Below are positions 30,564-39,372 of a stretch of DNA of 49,023 bases, one piece after another. The stretch covers positions 1-49,023 of the forward strand of contig NZ_JAHKRK010000036.1 of the NCBI RefSeq assembly GCF_019396355.1, in the 5' to 3' direction. The position numbers were made by a program, and so were the translations under genes. This DNA is from Pseudonocardia nigra (lineage in GTDB: Bacteria; Actinomycetota; Actinomycetes; Mycobacteriales; Pseudonocardiaceae). Under the pieces are notes generated by a model. That model saw only the letters and a program-made list of their open reading frames with translations. It had not been told where the DNA came from and did no database searches. Numbering within the stretch: the first letter of the stretch is position 1; every line of letters begins with the position of its first letter.

Positions 30564-32159
30564 TCAGGCCTGGGTGCTCCCCGACAGGGGCGGCTGGTCG
30601 GCCGGCTGCAGGGCCGCGTCCATCTTCCGGACCATGTGCTCGGGCAGTGTCCCGACCTGGTGGCGGCCGCGCACGCGGTACCAGACCAGGCCGATCACCG
30701 CGATCAGGCCGATGAACAGGAACGCACCCCACTGCAGGTACCAGTGGTAGGGCTCGGTCGCGTTGTAGATCTCCCGGCGGGGCCACGCGAGGTTGAGCGT
30801 CATCGCCGCGCCCCACACCACGGCGATGATGTTCACCGGGAGGCCGAAGCGGCCGAGGGAGAAGTAGCGGTTCCCGGAGCCGTCGGGCTTGGGCCAGTCG
30901 CCGCGCAGCCGCGCGAACAGCATCGGCACCGTCACCAGCAGGTACGCCAGGTAGATCATGATGATCGCGATGCTGGTGATGACCGTGAAGATCTGCGGGT
31001 TGCCGACGTTGATCACCAGGATCAGCGCCGAGACCACCCCGATGATCACCGCGGGCACCACGGGCGTCTTGTAGCGCGGGTGCACCCTGGCCAGCCGGGC
31101 GCCGCCGGGGAGGGCGTTGTCGCGGGCCATCGCGAACATCATCCGGATGGCGGCGGTGTGCACGGCCAGCGCGCAGACCGTGATGGCGATGACGACGGTG
31201 ACCAGGAAGACCTTGCCCATCGTGGTGCCGAGCACGGCGAGCACGATGTACTGCAGGCCGCCGGTGCCGATCTGCGGGTCGGCGAGGTCGGGGGCGGCGA
31301 GGATCGCGAAGAGCAGGATGAGCCCGCCGATGACGAACGAGGCGATGATCGCGCGCAGGATCGCGGTCGGGGCGGTCCGCCGCGGGTCCATCGTCTCCTC
31401 GCCCAGCGAGCTCGCCGTGTCGAACCCGTACATGACGTACGCGGAGGCGAGCGCGGCCACGAGGAACGCGCCGAGGTAGCCCATCGAGTGGCCCTCGCCG
31501 AGGTTCTGCGTGTCGAGCAGCACGGTCGGCGGGTTCACGATGTTCACCGCGAGCAGCACGACGAGCAGCACCGCGGCGATCAGCTCGATGAACACCCCGG
31601 CGCTGTTGATCCGGGCCATCAGCTTCACGCCGTAGGCGTTCACCGCGGTGGTGAACGCGATGAGGATCGTCCCGAGGATGACGGCGTTGACCGCGAAGTC
31701 GCTCTCCCCGGTGCCGTCACCGTAGATCTGGAAGCCGTCCCAGATCTGCGGCAGCGTGATCTGGTAGGCCAGCACCACCGCCGCGATCGTCACCACGGAG
31801 GCGGTGAACATCATCCAGCCCGCCAGCCAGGCCGTCGTGGGCCTGCCGAGCCGCTTGGCCCAGTTGTAGATCGAACCCGCGACGGGATAGCGGGCGGCGA
31901 GCTCGGCGAAGCAGAGCGCCACCATGATCTGGCCGGCGAAGACCATCGGCCACGACCACCAGTACGCCGGCCCGCCGAAGGCGAACCCGAAATAGAACAG
32001 CTGAAACGTTCCGGTGAGGATCGAGATGTAGCTGACGCCCGCCGCGAAGCTGGCGAACTTGCCGATGCTGCGCTCCAGCGTCTGGGAGTAGCCGAACTCG
32101 GCCATCCCGTCGTCGGCGCCGTCACCACCACCGGTCCGGTGTCCCTGCGTCGTGCTCAT
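30564..32159 (-). CDS. APC-superfamily amino acid/amine permease
   Basis: 531 residues with about 12 hydrophobic helices. Seen: the N-terminal APC pattern GYSQTLERSIGKFASFAAGVS, GQIMVALCFAELAARYPVAGSIYNWAKRL (the conserved EL..RYP block) and YGFDTASSLGEETMDPRRTAP. Resembles the choline/GABA-type subfamily of amine permeases. Starts 19 bases after betB on the same strand, so it belongs to the choline operon and likely imports choline or a related amine. Substrate not provable from sequence. Confidence 0.88.
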   Translation of the reverse strand: MSTTQGHRTGGGDGADDGMAEFGYSQTLERSIGKFASFAAGVSYISILTGTFQLFYFGFAFGGPAYWWSWPMVFAGQIMVALCFAELAARYPVAGSIYNWAKRLGRPTTAWLAGWMMFTASVVTIAAVVLAYQITLPQIWDGFQIYGDGTGESDFAVNAVILGTILIAFTTAVNAYGVKLMARINSAGVFIELIAAVLLVVLLAVNIVNPPTVLLDTQNLGEGHSMGYLGAFLVAALASAYVMYGFDTASSLGEETMDPRRTAPTAILRAIIASFVIGGLILLFAILAAPDLADPQIGTGGLQYIVLAVLGTTMGKVFLVTVVIAITVCALAVHTAAIRMMFAMARDNALPGGARLARVHPRYKTPVVPAVIIGVVSALILVINVGNPQIFTVITSIAIIMIYLAYLLVTVPMLFARLRGDWPKPDGSGNRYFSLGRFGLPVNIIAVVWGAAMTLNLAWPRREIYNATEPYHWYLQWGAFLFIGLIAVIGLVWYRVRGRHQVGTLPEHMVRKMDAALQPADQPPLSGSTQA

Positions 32160-32178
32160 CGTTGTGCACCCGCCTCAT

Positions 32179-33648
32179 TCATGCCGTGAACCACCGCACC
32201 GGAGCCGGCGTGGTGTTGTGCCAGACGTGCTTGGTCTCCTGGTACTCCGCGAGGCCGGTCGGACCGAGCTCGCGGCCGTTGCCGGAGCGCTTGAACCCGC
32301 CCCACTCCGCCATCGGGACGTACGGGCCGAAGTCGTTGATCCACACGGTGCCGTGCCGGAGCGCGCCCGCCACCCGCTCGGCGCGACCGATGTCGGCGGT
32401 CCACACCGCGCCCGACAGCCCGTACTCGGTGTCGTTGCCGAGCGCGATCGCCTCCTGCTCGGTCGTGAACCGCTCGACGGTGAGGATCGGGCCGAACGTC
32501 TCCTCGCGGACCACCCGCATGCCGCGGTGGACGTCGGCGAACACCGTCGGCCGGTAGAAGTAGCCCTTCTGCAGCTCCGGCTCGTCCGGGCGGTGCCCGC
32601 CCGCCACCAGCCGCGCCCCTTCGGCATGCGCGGACGCCACGAAGTCCTCGATCTTGGCGCGCTGGGCGGCCGACACCAGAGGACCGGACTCCGTGCCCTC
32701 GTCGAGGCCGTTGCCCAGCCGGATCCGCGCGGCGCGCCTGCCGATCTCGGCGACGAGGTCGTCGTACATCGGCTCCTGGACGATCAGCCGCGCGCCGGCC
32801 GAGCAGACCTGTCCGGCGTGCAGGAACACCGCCGTCAGCGCGTTGTCGACGACGGTCTCGAAGTCGCTGTCGGCGAAGACGATGTTCGGGTTCTTGCCGC
32901 CGAGCTCCACGGCCACCCGCTTGATCGTGCCCGCGGACGCCCGGATGATCGCCTGCCCGGTGGCGAGCCCGCCGGTGAACGACACCATGTCGACGGCCGG
33001 GTGCTCGGTGAGCGGGGCGCCGACGGTGCGGCCGTCGCCGAGCAGGATGTTGACCACCCCGGCCGGCACACCCGCTTCCTCCAGCAGCCGGACCAGCATG
33101 AACGACGTCAGCGGGGTGACCTCGGTCGGCTTGATCACCATCGTGTTGCCCGCCGCGAGCGCCGGGGCGACCTTCCACGACAGCTGCAGCAGCGGGTAGT
33201 TCCACGGCGTGATCAGCACGCACACCCCGAGCGGCTCGTGCACCACGCGGCTGCGCACGTGCGCCTGCCCGGTGTCGACGATCCGCCCGGCGTCCTTGTC
33301 GGCGAGGTCGGCGTAGTAGCGGAACACCGCCGTGACGTCGTCGACGTCGATGCGGCTCTCCACCAGCGTCTTGCCGGTGTCGAGGGTCTCGACGCGGGCG
33401 ATCTCCTCCTTGTCGCGCACCAGCAGGTCGGCGACGCGGCGCAGCAGTGCGCCCCGCTCGGCCGCCGGGGTGCGCGGCCACGGACCGGTGTCGAACGCCT
33501 CGCGCGCCGCCCGCACGGCCGCCTCGATCTCGTCGGGCGACGCCTGGGCGGACTCGGCGAGCACGCTCGCGTCGAACGGGTTGAGCACCTCCAGGCGAGC
33601 GTCCCCGGCCGGCTCGGTCCAGCGTCCAGCGATGTACTGCTCCGGCAC
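32179..33648 (-). CDS. betB: Betaine aldehyde dehydrogenase
   Basis: 489 residues, the usual BetB length. Oxidises betaine aldehyde to glycine betaine with NAD(P). Seen: the Rossmann/cofactor region VCVLITPWNYPLLQLSWKVAPALAAGNT, VELGGKNPNIVF with the general-base Glu, HAGQVCSAGARLIVQ with the catalytic Cys in the VCSAG context typical of BADH, and ETFGPILTV. The GTG at 33648 is chosen because GAGGAGG lies 8 bases upstream. 32 bases after betA. Generic aldehyde dehydrogenase is the alternative, but the betA neighbour makes BADH very likely. Confidence 0.92.
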   Translation of the reverse strand: MPEQYIAGRWTEPAGDARLEVLNPFDASVLAESAQASPDEIEAAVRAAREAFDTGPWPRTPAAERGALLRRVADLLVRDKEEIARVETLDTGKTLVESRIDVDDVTAVFRYYADLADKDAGRIVDTGQAHVRSRVVHEPLGVCVLITPWNYPLLQLSWKVAPALAAGNTMVIKPTEVTPLTSFMLVRLLEEAGVPAGVVNILLGDGRTVGAPLTEHPAVDMVSFTGGLATGQAIIRASAGTIKRVAVELGGKNPNIVFADSDFETVVDNALTAVFLHAGQVCSAGARLIVQEPMYDDLVAEIGRRAARIRLGNGLDEGTESGPLVSAAQRAKIEDFVASAHAEGARLVAGGHRPDEPELQKGYFYRPTVFADVHRGMRVVREETFGPILTVERFTTEQEAIALGNDTEYGLSGAVWTADIGRAERVAGALRHGTVWINDFGPYVPMAEWGGFKRSGNGRELGPTGLAEYQETKHVWHNTTPAPVRWFTA

Positions 33649-33680
33649 GGCCGGGGCCTCCTCGGAAATCGCGTTCAGGG

Positions 33681-35342
33681 TCAGGACGGCTGACGCTCGT
33701 GCCGGTAGAAGTCGGCGTCGGCGGGCGCGAGCGGCGTGTTGCCGAGGATGAGGTCGGCCGACTTCTCCGCGAGCATCATCACCGGGGCGTAGATGTTGCC
33801 GTTGGTGACATACGGCATCGCCGACGCGTCCACCACCCGCAGGCCCTCGACGCCGTGCACCCGCATGGTCTCCGGGTCGACCACGGACATCTCGTCGATC
33901 CCCATCTTCGCGGTGCAGGACGGGTGGTAGGCGGTCTCGGCGTCGCGGGCCACCCAGTCGAGGATCTCCTCGTCCGTGCCGACGCCGGGGCCGGGGGAGA
34001 TCTCGCCGCCGTTGAACGCGTCGAACGCGGGCTGGGAGAGGATCTCCCGCGCGGTGTGGATGGCCTCCACCCACTCCCGCCGGTCCTGGTCGGTGGACAG
34101 GTAGTTGAACCGCAGGGCCGGCGCCTGCTTCGGGTTCGCCGACTTGATCTTCACGCTGCCCCGGGCGTCGGAGTACATCGGTCCGATGTGGACCTGGTAG
34201 CCGTGCTCGGCGGGCACCGGAGTTCCGTCGTAGCGCACGGCGATCGGCAGGAAGTGGAACATCAGGTTCGGGTACGCGACGTCGGCGTTGCTGCGGACGA
34301 AGCCGCCCGCCTCGAAGTGGTTGGTCGCGGCGGGGCCACGCTTGCCGAAGATCCACTGCAGGCCGATGAGCGGGCGGTTGCGCAGCTTCAGCGCGGGGTT
34401 GTACGAGATCGGCTGCGTGCACGCGTGCTGCACGTAGACCTCGAGGTGGTCCTGCAGGTTCTCCCCGACGCCGGGCAGGTGGTGCACGACGTCGACCCCG
34501 AGCGGCCGCAGCTCCTCGGCGTTCCCGACGCCCGACAGCTGCAGTAGCTGCGGGGTGTTAACCGCCCCGCCGGAGAGGATCACCTCGCCCCCGTACACCG
34601 TGCGGGGGCCGGTTCCCGGCCTGCTGTACTGCACGCCCACCGCACGCTTGCCGGTGAACAGCACGCGGTGCACCAGCGACAGGCACTGGACGGTGAGGTT
34701 CGGCCTGCTCTTCACCGGGTGGTAGTAGGCGCGCGCGGCCGAGAGGCGCCGCCCGCGCGAGATGTTGCGGTCGAAGCGCGCGAAGCCCTCCTGCTGGTAC
34801 CCGTTGACGTCGTCGGTCAGCGGGTGGCCCGCCTGCTGCGCGGCCTCGAGGAAGGCGCCGAACAGGGGGTTGGTCGCGGGACCCCGTTCGAGCGCCAGCG
34901 GCCCGGAGTCGCCGCGCCAGTCGTCGCCGCCCGCGAGGCAGTTCTCCATCTTCTTGAAGTACGGCAGGCAGTGCGCGTAGTCCCAGGTCTCCATGCCGGG
35001 GTCGGCGGCCCACCGCTGCAGGTCCAGCGGGTTGCCGCGCTGGAAGATCATTCCGTTGATGCTGCTGGAGCCGCCCAGCACCTTTCCGCGACCGTGCGAC
35101 ACGCGCCTGCCGTTCATGTACGGCTCCGGCTCGCTCTCGTACCGCCAGTCGTAGAGCGGGTTGCCGATCACCATCGTGAGCGCGGCCGGCATGTGGATGA
35201 AGATGTCCCAGATCCAGTCCGGCCTGCCGGCCTCGAGCACGAGCACGCTGGTGCCCGGGTCCGCGCTGAGGCGGTTCGCGAGCGCGCAGCCCGCGGAGCC
35301 ACCCCCGACGATGATGTAGTCGTAGCGCTGGCGATCGGTCAA
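33681..35342 (-). CDS. betA: Choline dehydrogenase (GMC oxidoreductase)
   Basis: About 553 residues from a TTG at 35342, which has AGGAGG four bases upstream and begins just before [12 protein letters not shown] as in E. coli BetA. An ATG at 35369 without a ribosome site would add nine residues. Oxidises choline to betaine aldehyde using FAD. Seen: FAD Rossmann motif, GMC signature blocks [19 protein letters not shown] and [15 protein letters not shown], and the C-terminal catalytic region [11 protein letters not shown] followed by [18 protein letters not shown]. First gene of a four-gene operon (betA, betB, permease, iclR). Oxygen-dependent choline oxidase is a possible alternative within the same family. 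Confidence 0.92.
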   Translation of the reverse strand: MTDRQRYDYIIVGGGSAGCALANRLSADPGTSVLVLEAGRPDWIWDIFIHMPAALTMVIGNPLYDWRYESEPEPYMNGRRVSHGRGKVLGGSSSINGMIFQRGNPLDLQRWAADPGMETWDYAHCLPYFKKMENCLAGGDDWRGDSGPLALERGPATNPLFGAFLEAAQQAGHPLTDDVNGYQQEGFARFDRNISRGRRLSAARAYYHPVKSRPNLTVQCLSLVHRVLFTGKRAVGVQYSRPGTGPRTVYGGEVILSGGAVNTPQLLQLSGVGNAEELRPLGVDVVHHLPGVGENLQDHLEVYVQHACTQPISYNPALKLRNRPLIGLQWIFGKRGPAATNHFEAGGFVRSNADVAYPNLMFHFLPIAVRYDGTPVPAEHGYQVHIGPMYSDARGSVKIKSANPKQAPALRFNYLSTDQDRREWVEAIHTAREILSQPAFDAFNGGEISPGPGVGTDEEILDWVARDAETAYHPSCTAKMGIDEMSVVDPETMRVHGVEGLRVVDASAMPYVTNGNIYAPVMMLAEKSADLILGNTPLAPADADFYRHERQPS

Positions 35343-35388
35343 CGGTCCTCCTGCGGATCGGGCTGCCATCGGTGCGGTTCGCCCAGAA

Positions 35389-35459
35389 GCTGTTGCGTCT
35401 TACGCAGAACGTTTCGCAATGTGATGCGAGAGACTAGCTTTCGCCGGTTTCCTGGGCAA
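35389..35459 (-). promoter_or_regulatory. Promoter and operators of the betA operon
   Basis: On the minus strand TTGCCC (35459-35454), 17 bases, TAGTCT (35436-35431). Over and after the start site lie two inverted repeats: TCGCA-6-TGCGA (35414-35429) and TGCGT-CTT-ACGCA (35394-35406). The same arrangement recurs at 9757-9823. The likely regulator is one of the two IclR proteins. Confidence 0.55.
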
Positions 35460-35615
35460 GATGTCGTTGCACGAGATGCGGTCACCGCACCTGATGCCGA
35501 TGGCGTAGCCGCGGGACGGGGGCGACTTCTCGCGCCGGATGGCGGCAAGGCGGGCGGCGGAGCTACCGCAGCGACGGCAGCTACTTGCCCGGGTGGCTGC
35601 TCGCGGGACGCGCGC

Positions 35616-36263
35616 TCACGCGAACGGGACGTCGACGCACGCGACGCGGCCTCCCGCGGCCCCGGCCTCGCCGGCAGCGGTCGCCGTCGCCTCGGCCTCG
35701 TGGACGACGATCGACGCGGGCGCGCGGTCGGTGAACACGAAAGGCACCTCGCTGCGTGCCTCGCCGTCTCCCTCGGCGTCGGTGGTCAGATCGAGCCAGA
35801 TCTCGTTGCGCGGGTTGGCGAACGCCGGGTCGGCCGAGGCCTGCTCGGGCGTCGCGGCCGGGTCCACCTCGTTCTGGTAGTGCGGCCCGGCCGCCTGGCC
35901 GGTCGGACCGCACGGGCGGGCGTGGGCGTGCACGGCGTAGCCCCGATCCGGGAGAAGGCCGTCCACCTCGAGCTCCACCTCGGTCGAGCCGTCGGACTCC
36001 TCGGCCTCGACCGAGAGCCGCGCGCCTACCGGGGCGAGTGCCGGGTCGTAGGTGAAGGCGTTCGTCGCCTGCTCGGGTGGTGCGAGCGTGCCCTCCGCGC
36101 TGATCGCCTGCGGGGCGGGCTGCTCCGTCGTCGGCTCGGTCGGTTGCTGCGCGGGGGCCTCGGTCGGCTCCGGACCGGCACAGGCCGCCAATGTCAGCAG
36201 GGTGCCGGCCGCCGCGACGGCGAGGCGGGAGGGTCGCACGGGGTCGGCTGTTGCGCGAGTCAT
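35616..36263 (-). CDS. Cu/Zn superoxide-dismutase-like lipoprotein
   Basis: 215 residues from the ATG at 36263. N-terminal signal ends in a lipobox LTLAAC (Cys28), followed by a Pro/Glu/Gln-rich linker, so it is predicted to be tethered outside the cell. The domain resembles the Cu/Zn SOD superfamily: YAVHAHARPCG and GPHYQNE supply histidines in the usual order, and SIVVHEA followed by GAAGGRVACVDV matches the end of the fold. Whether it keeps all metal ligands is uncertain, as the DG-loop histidine context is altered. Downstream of ribokinase on the same strand with a 71-base gap. It could guard against superoxide, but no link to its neighbours is evident. Confidence 0.75.
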   Translation of the reverse strand: MTRATADPVRPSRLAVAAAGTLLTLAACAGPEPTEAPAQQPTEPTTEQPAPQAISAEGTLAPPEQATNAFTYDPALAPVGARLSVEAEESDGSTEVELEVDGLLPDRGYAVHAHARPCGPTGQAAGPHYQNEVDPAATPEQASADPAFANPRNEIWLDLTTDAEGDGEARSEVPFVFTDRAPASIVVHEAEATATAAGEAGAAGGRVACVDVPFA

Positions 36264-36334
36264 ACCACCGAAGTTCCCACCCGCCGCCCGTCCCATCCCC
36301 GACCTCCTGGTACGACGGGTGAGGCTGAGGGATC

Positions 36335-37330
36335 TCATCGCCTCGGGGCGAGCGAACCGGCGACCCGTTCGGGCAGCCGCGCGAGGAGCTCCTCCACTTC
36401 GCGGGCGGAGGGCATGGCCGTCTGCGCCCCCACCGCTCGGGTCGCCAGTGCGCCCGCCGCACAGGCGCGACGCACGGCCTCGCGGGCGGGGCGCTGCTCC
36501 GCGAGGCTGACGGCCAGCTCGGCGCAGAACGTGTCGCCCGCGCCCACCGCGTCGACGACGTCGACCCGGAACGCCGGCGTCCAGCCGGCCTCGCCGGCGT
36601 GGTGGACCACCGCTCCCTGCCCGCCGAGGGTGATCACGACCGTGGACGGGCCGGTCGCCGTGAGGTGACGGGCGAGATCGGTCCAGTCCTGCGGGGCCGA
36701 CGGGCCGTCGTCGTCTGGCCGACCGATCAGCCCGAGCGCCTCGCTCTCGTTGACGACGAGGACATCGACGGTGCAGATCAGCTCGGTCACCGTCTCGTCG
36801 ATCGGATCGGCGAGCGGCGCCGCGTTCAGCACGACGGGGACGCCGGCGGCTCGGGCCGCCCGTGCGACGTGCAGGTTCGTGGCGAGCGGGATCTCCATCT
36901 GCAGCACGACGACGTCGCTGCCGGCCAGCAGGTCGGGGTCCCTCGGCAGCGCGGCCGGGAGCAGCCTGCCGTTGGCGCCGGGGGAGACGGTGACCGTGTT
37001 CTGGCCGTCGGGTTGCACCACGATGAGCGCGGCGCCGGTCGGGACGTCGGGCAGCGCGGTGACGAGGGAGACGTCGACGTCCTCGGCCGCGGCTCCGGCC
37101 ACCAGCTGCTCGCCGTGCTCGTCGTCGCCGGTCGCGGCCACCAGGCGCACGGCGGCGCCCAGGCGGCGGGCGGCGACGGCCTGGTTCGCGCCCTTGCCGC
37201 CCGCACCGCGGGTCAGGTCACCGCCGATGACGGTCGCGCCGGGCGCGGGCAGGCGGGCGACGTGGACGACGAGGTCCATGTTCATGCTGCCGACGACGAG
37301 CACCCGGGCCCTCGACGCCGCGGTCAGCAC
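36335..37330 (-). CDS. rbsK: Ribokinase (PfkB family)
   Basis: 331 residues. Phosphorylates ribose with ATP. Seen: the N-terminal VVGSMNMDLVVHVARLPAPG, GGKGANQAVAARRLG (sugar-binding signature 1), and the C-terminal VDVVDAVGAGDTFCAELAV with the catalytic Asp in GAGD. The GTG at 37330 overlaps the nucleoside hydrolase stop by seven bases; the 15-codon upstream extension lies inside that gene. It would use the ribose set free by the nucleoside hydrolase. Confidence 0.93.
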   Translation of the reverse strand: MLTAASRARVLVVGSMNMDLVVHVARLPAPGATVIGGDLTRGAGGKGANQAVAARRLGAAVRLVAATGDDEHGEQLVAGAAAEDVDVSLVTALPDVPTGAALIVVQPDGQNTVTVSPGANGRLLPAALPRDPDLLAGSDVVVLQMEIPLATNLHVARAARAAGVPVVLNAAPLADPIDETVTELICTVDVLVVNESEALGLIGRPDDDGPSAPQDWTDLARHLTATGPSTVVITLGGQGAVVHHAGEAGWTPAFRVDVVDAVGAGDTFCAELAVSLAEQRPAREAVRRACAAGALATRAVGAQTAMPSAREVEELLARLPERVAGSLAPRR

Positions 37331-38322
37331 GCCGGGCCGCCCGTCGCGGCCGGGACCGGCGCGGAGGCTTCGCACAACCGTGCCGTGAGCCGGTCGGGGA
37401 ACGTCCCCTCCGTCCTGAGCACGACCCGCACGTGGGCTCCCTCCTGCGACGGGAAGTTCCGGTACTGCCCGCGGGTGTCCGCGACGGTCATTCCCCGGGC
37501 GGGCCCGTCACCGGTCTCCACGTCGATCGCCACGGTCGGGGCGAGGACCACCGGGATGTCGCCGACGGCGATGGCGGCCGCGAGCGGATCGTGGCAGGCC
37601 GCGCTCCGGATGCCGAACACGTCCCGCTCGTAGAAGCCCAGGTAGTGCTCCAGAATCGCGGCCGCGAACGTGGTGACCGGGGACCCGTGCTCGCGCAGCC
37701 GCGTCGCCAGCTCCTCCGTGAGCACCTCGGTCATGGTGACGTCCAGCGGAACGAGGGTGACCTCCCAGGGCGCCTGGAACACCAGCCGGGCCGCCTCCGG
37801 GTCGTTGTAGATGTTGGCCTCGGCCGCCGGCGTGACATTGCCGGGGTGATGGATGGCGCCACCCATGACGGTCACGTGCTCGATCAAGCCGGGCAGCTCC
37901 GGGTCGAGCAACAGCGCGGTGGCCAGGTTGGTCAGTGGCCCGGTCGCGAGCAGGTGCAGCTCGCCGGGGTTCTCCCGGGCGAGGCGCACGATCAGCTCGG
38001 CGGCGGGCTCCGCCGTCGGTGTCGTCGCAGGGGCCGGCAGCAGCGAGGTGTTGCCCATGCCGTCGTCGCCGTGGACGTCCGGGGCCGGGTAGAAGGTGCC
38101 GCGCCAGTTGGTGAGTGCGCCCACGGCCACGGGGATGTCCTGCCGGCCGACCAGCTCGAGCACCTTCAGCGTGTTGTCCGCGGCGGTGGCGGCGTCGGTG
38201 TTGCCGAACACGGTCGTCACCGCGCGGATGTCGACGTCGGGATCGTGGAGGAGGTACAGCAGCGCGAGGGCGTCGTCGATGCCGGTGTCGCAGTCGACGA
38301 CGAGGGACTTCTTCGGTGTCAT
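37324..38322 (-). CDS. Inosine-uridine preferring nucleoside hydrolase
   Basis: 332 residues. Cleaves nucleosides to base and ribose. Seen: the Ca-binding N-terminal motif VVDCDTGIDDALAL, VFGNTDAATAADNTL, the loop TGPLTNLATALL, VMGGAIHHPGNVTPAAEANIY, and ACHDPLAAA with the catalytic His. Follows the GntR regulator by 27 bases and overlaps ribokinase, so these three form one operon for ribonucleoside breakdown. Confidence 0.93.
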   Translation of the reverse strand: MTPKKSLVVDCDTGIDDALALLYLLHDPDVDIRAVTTVFGNTDAATAADNTLKVLELVGRQDIPVAVGALTNWRGTFYPAPDVHGDDGMGNTSLLPAPATTPTAEPAAELIVRLARENPGELHLLATGPLTNLATALLLDPELPGLIEHVTVMGGAIHHPGNVTPAAEANIYNDPEAARLVFQAPWEVTLVPLDVTMTEVLTEELATRLREHGSPVTTFAAAILEHYLGFYERDVFGIRSAACHDPLAAAIAVGDIPVVLAPTVAIDVETGDGPARGMTVADTRGQYRNFPSQEGAHVRVVLRTEGTFPDRLTARLCEASAPVPAATGGPAC

Positions 38323-38349
38323 CAGGTGCTCAGCTCTCCGGGGTCCTGC

Positions 38350-39090
38350 TCATCTCGACTGGCGGACGACGAGGGTCGGCGCGCCGCTGGGCAGCACGTA
38401 CTTGGCCGCCAGCAAGGGGTGTCGTTCGACCGAGACGACCTGGGTGACCAGGACGACGGGGGTGTCCGGCGGCCGGTGGAACACCGTCCCCCGGCGCCGC
38501 CCCAGCACGGTCGCGGTGATGGTGCTCGTCCCGGTCAACGGCAGCCGGAGATCGGCGGCCACGACCGCGTCGAGCATCGTGTGCGGCTGGGCGACGGCGT
38601 CCTCCAGCACCTTCGGCAGGCCAGGGTCGATCGCGCCGAGTGCGTCGTCGGGGACGCACCACTCCTCCACGAGGCACGCCGCGGTGCCGTCGACGTCGAC
38701 GATGCTCTCCCAGAACCGGACCTCGCAGCGCGCGGGCACCGGCAGGTGCTGCATCACCAGGTCGGTCGGCTCCTCGATGTCGCGGACGAGGGGGCGCACC
38801 TTGACGACGTCCTCCCCGAGCAGGCTCTCGACCGGCTGCAGCCGCTCGAGACCGCGCCGCGTGGGGCCGGAGCTGACGGTGCGCCCCACGCCGCGGCGCA
38901 CGCTGATCCACCCGTCCTCCTGGAGCAGGATCAGTGCCTCGCGCAGCGCCGGCCTGCTGACGCCGAGCGCCGCGGCGAGCGCCGGCTCGGACGGCAGCGT
39001 CGAGCCCGGGGGATAGGTTCCCCCGCGGACGGCGTCGACGATGCGCTCGTAGAGCTCCACCACCGGACGCCGCTGCGGACGTCTGCTCAC
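38350..39090 (-). CDS. GntR-family (HutC/UTRA) transcriptional regulator of nucleoside genes
   Basis: 246 residues from the GTG at 39090, which has GGGAG 6 bases upstream. Winged helix: LYERIVDAVRGGTYPPGSTLPSEPALAAALGVSRPALREALILLQEDGWI (in two parts, about 12-65). The UTRA effector domain follows with VDVDGTAACLVEEWCVP and PVVLVTQVV. First gene of the nucleoside hydrolase-ribokinase operon and divergent from the adenosine deaminase-importer operon. The matching sites CTTGT-TTG-ACAAG and CTTGT-CTG-ACAG in the two promoters suggest that it represses both operons and itself, released by a nucleoside or sugar. Confidence 0.88.
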   Translation of the reverse strand: MSRRPQRRPVVELYERIVDAVRGGTYPPGSTLPSEPALAAALGVSRPALREALILLQEDGWISVRRGVGRTVSSGPTRRGLERLQPVESLLGEDVVKVRPLVRDIEEPTDLVMQHLPVPARCEVRFWESIVDVDGTAACLVEEWCVPDDALGAIDPGLPKVLEDAVAQPHTMLDAVVAADLRLPLTGTSTITATVLGRRRGTVFHRPPDTPVVLVTQVVSVERHPLLAAKYVLPSGAPTLVVRQSR

Positions 39091-39111
39091 GGTCCACTCC
39101 CTTGCCTGGCA

Positions 39112-39151
39112 CTTGTTTGACAAGCTATGCCAGCGGATCCTCGCGCGTCAA
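39112..39151 (-). promoter_or_regulatory. Promoter and operator of the gntR-nucleoside hydrolase-ribokinase operon
   Basis: On the minus strand TTGACG (39151-39146), 18 bases, TAGCTT (39127-39122). The palindrome CTTGT-TTG-ACAAG (39112-39124) overlaps the -10 box, a classic repressor position. Confidence 0.6.
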
Positions 39152-39196
39152 CGCTTCCCGTGCCGTGTCCCGCCGATTCTCTCGGCAATTGCCCCC

Positions 39197-39256
39197 TTGA
39201 CTTGCCGGCGCGCGCCGGTCATTCTTCCGTCCACCTTCGGTCAGCTTGTCTGACAG
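39197..39256 (+). promoter_or_regulatory. Promoter and operator of the adenosine deaminase-importer operon
   Basis: TTGACT (39197-39202), 17 bases, CATTCT (39220-39225). The spacer contains the 14-base perfect palindrome CCGGCGCGCGCCGG (39205-39218). CTTGTCTGACAG (39245-39256), a near copy of the operator at 39112, lies just after the expected start site. The transcript would have a leader of about 140 bases before the add GTG. Confidence 0.55.
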
Positions 39257-39372
39257 CAACGGGCAGCTCGCTCATCCCGCAGCCACGCCCGTTCCCCTGC
39301 ACATCCCGCAGGGCGCAGCTCTGCCCCTGGTGCCCCGTGGCACCGGACCCCGACCACGAGGAGGTGACCGGC

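Noticed and set aside
33681..34422. 747-codon frame suggesting a betA-betB fusion
   Set aside because: The extra N-terminal part is a shadow frame of betA; betB has its own GTG and ribosome site.
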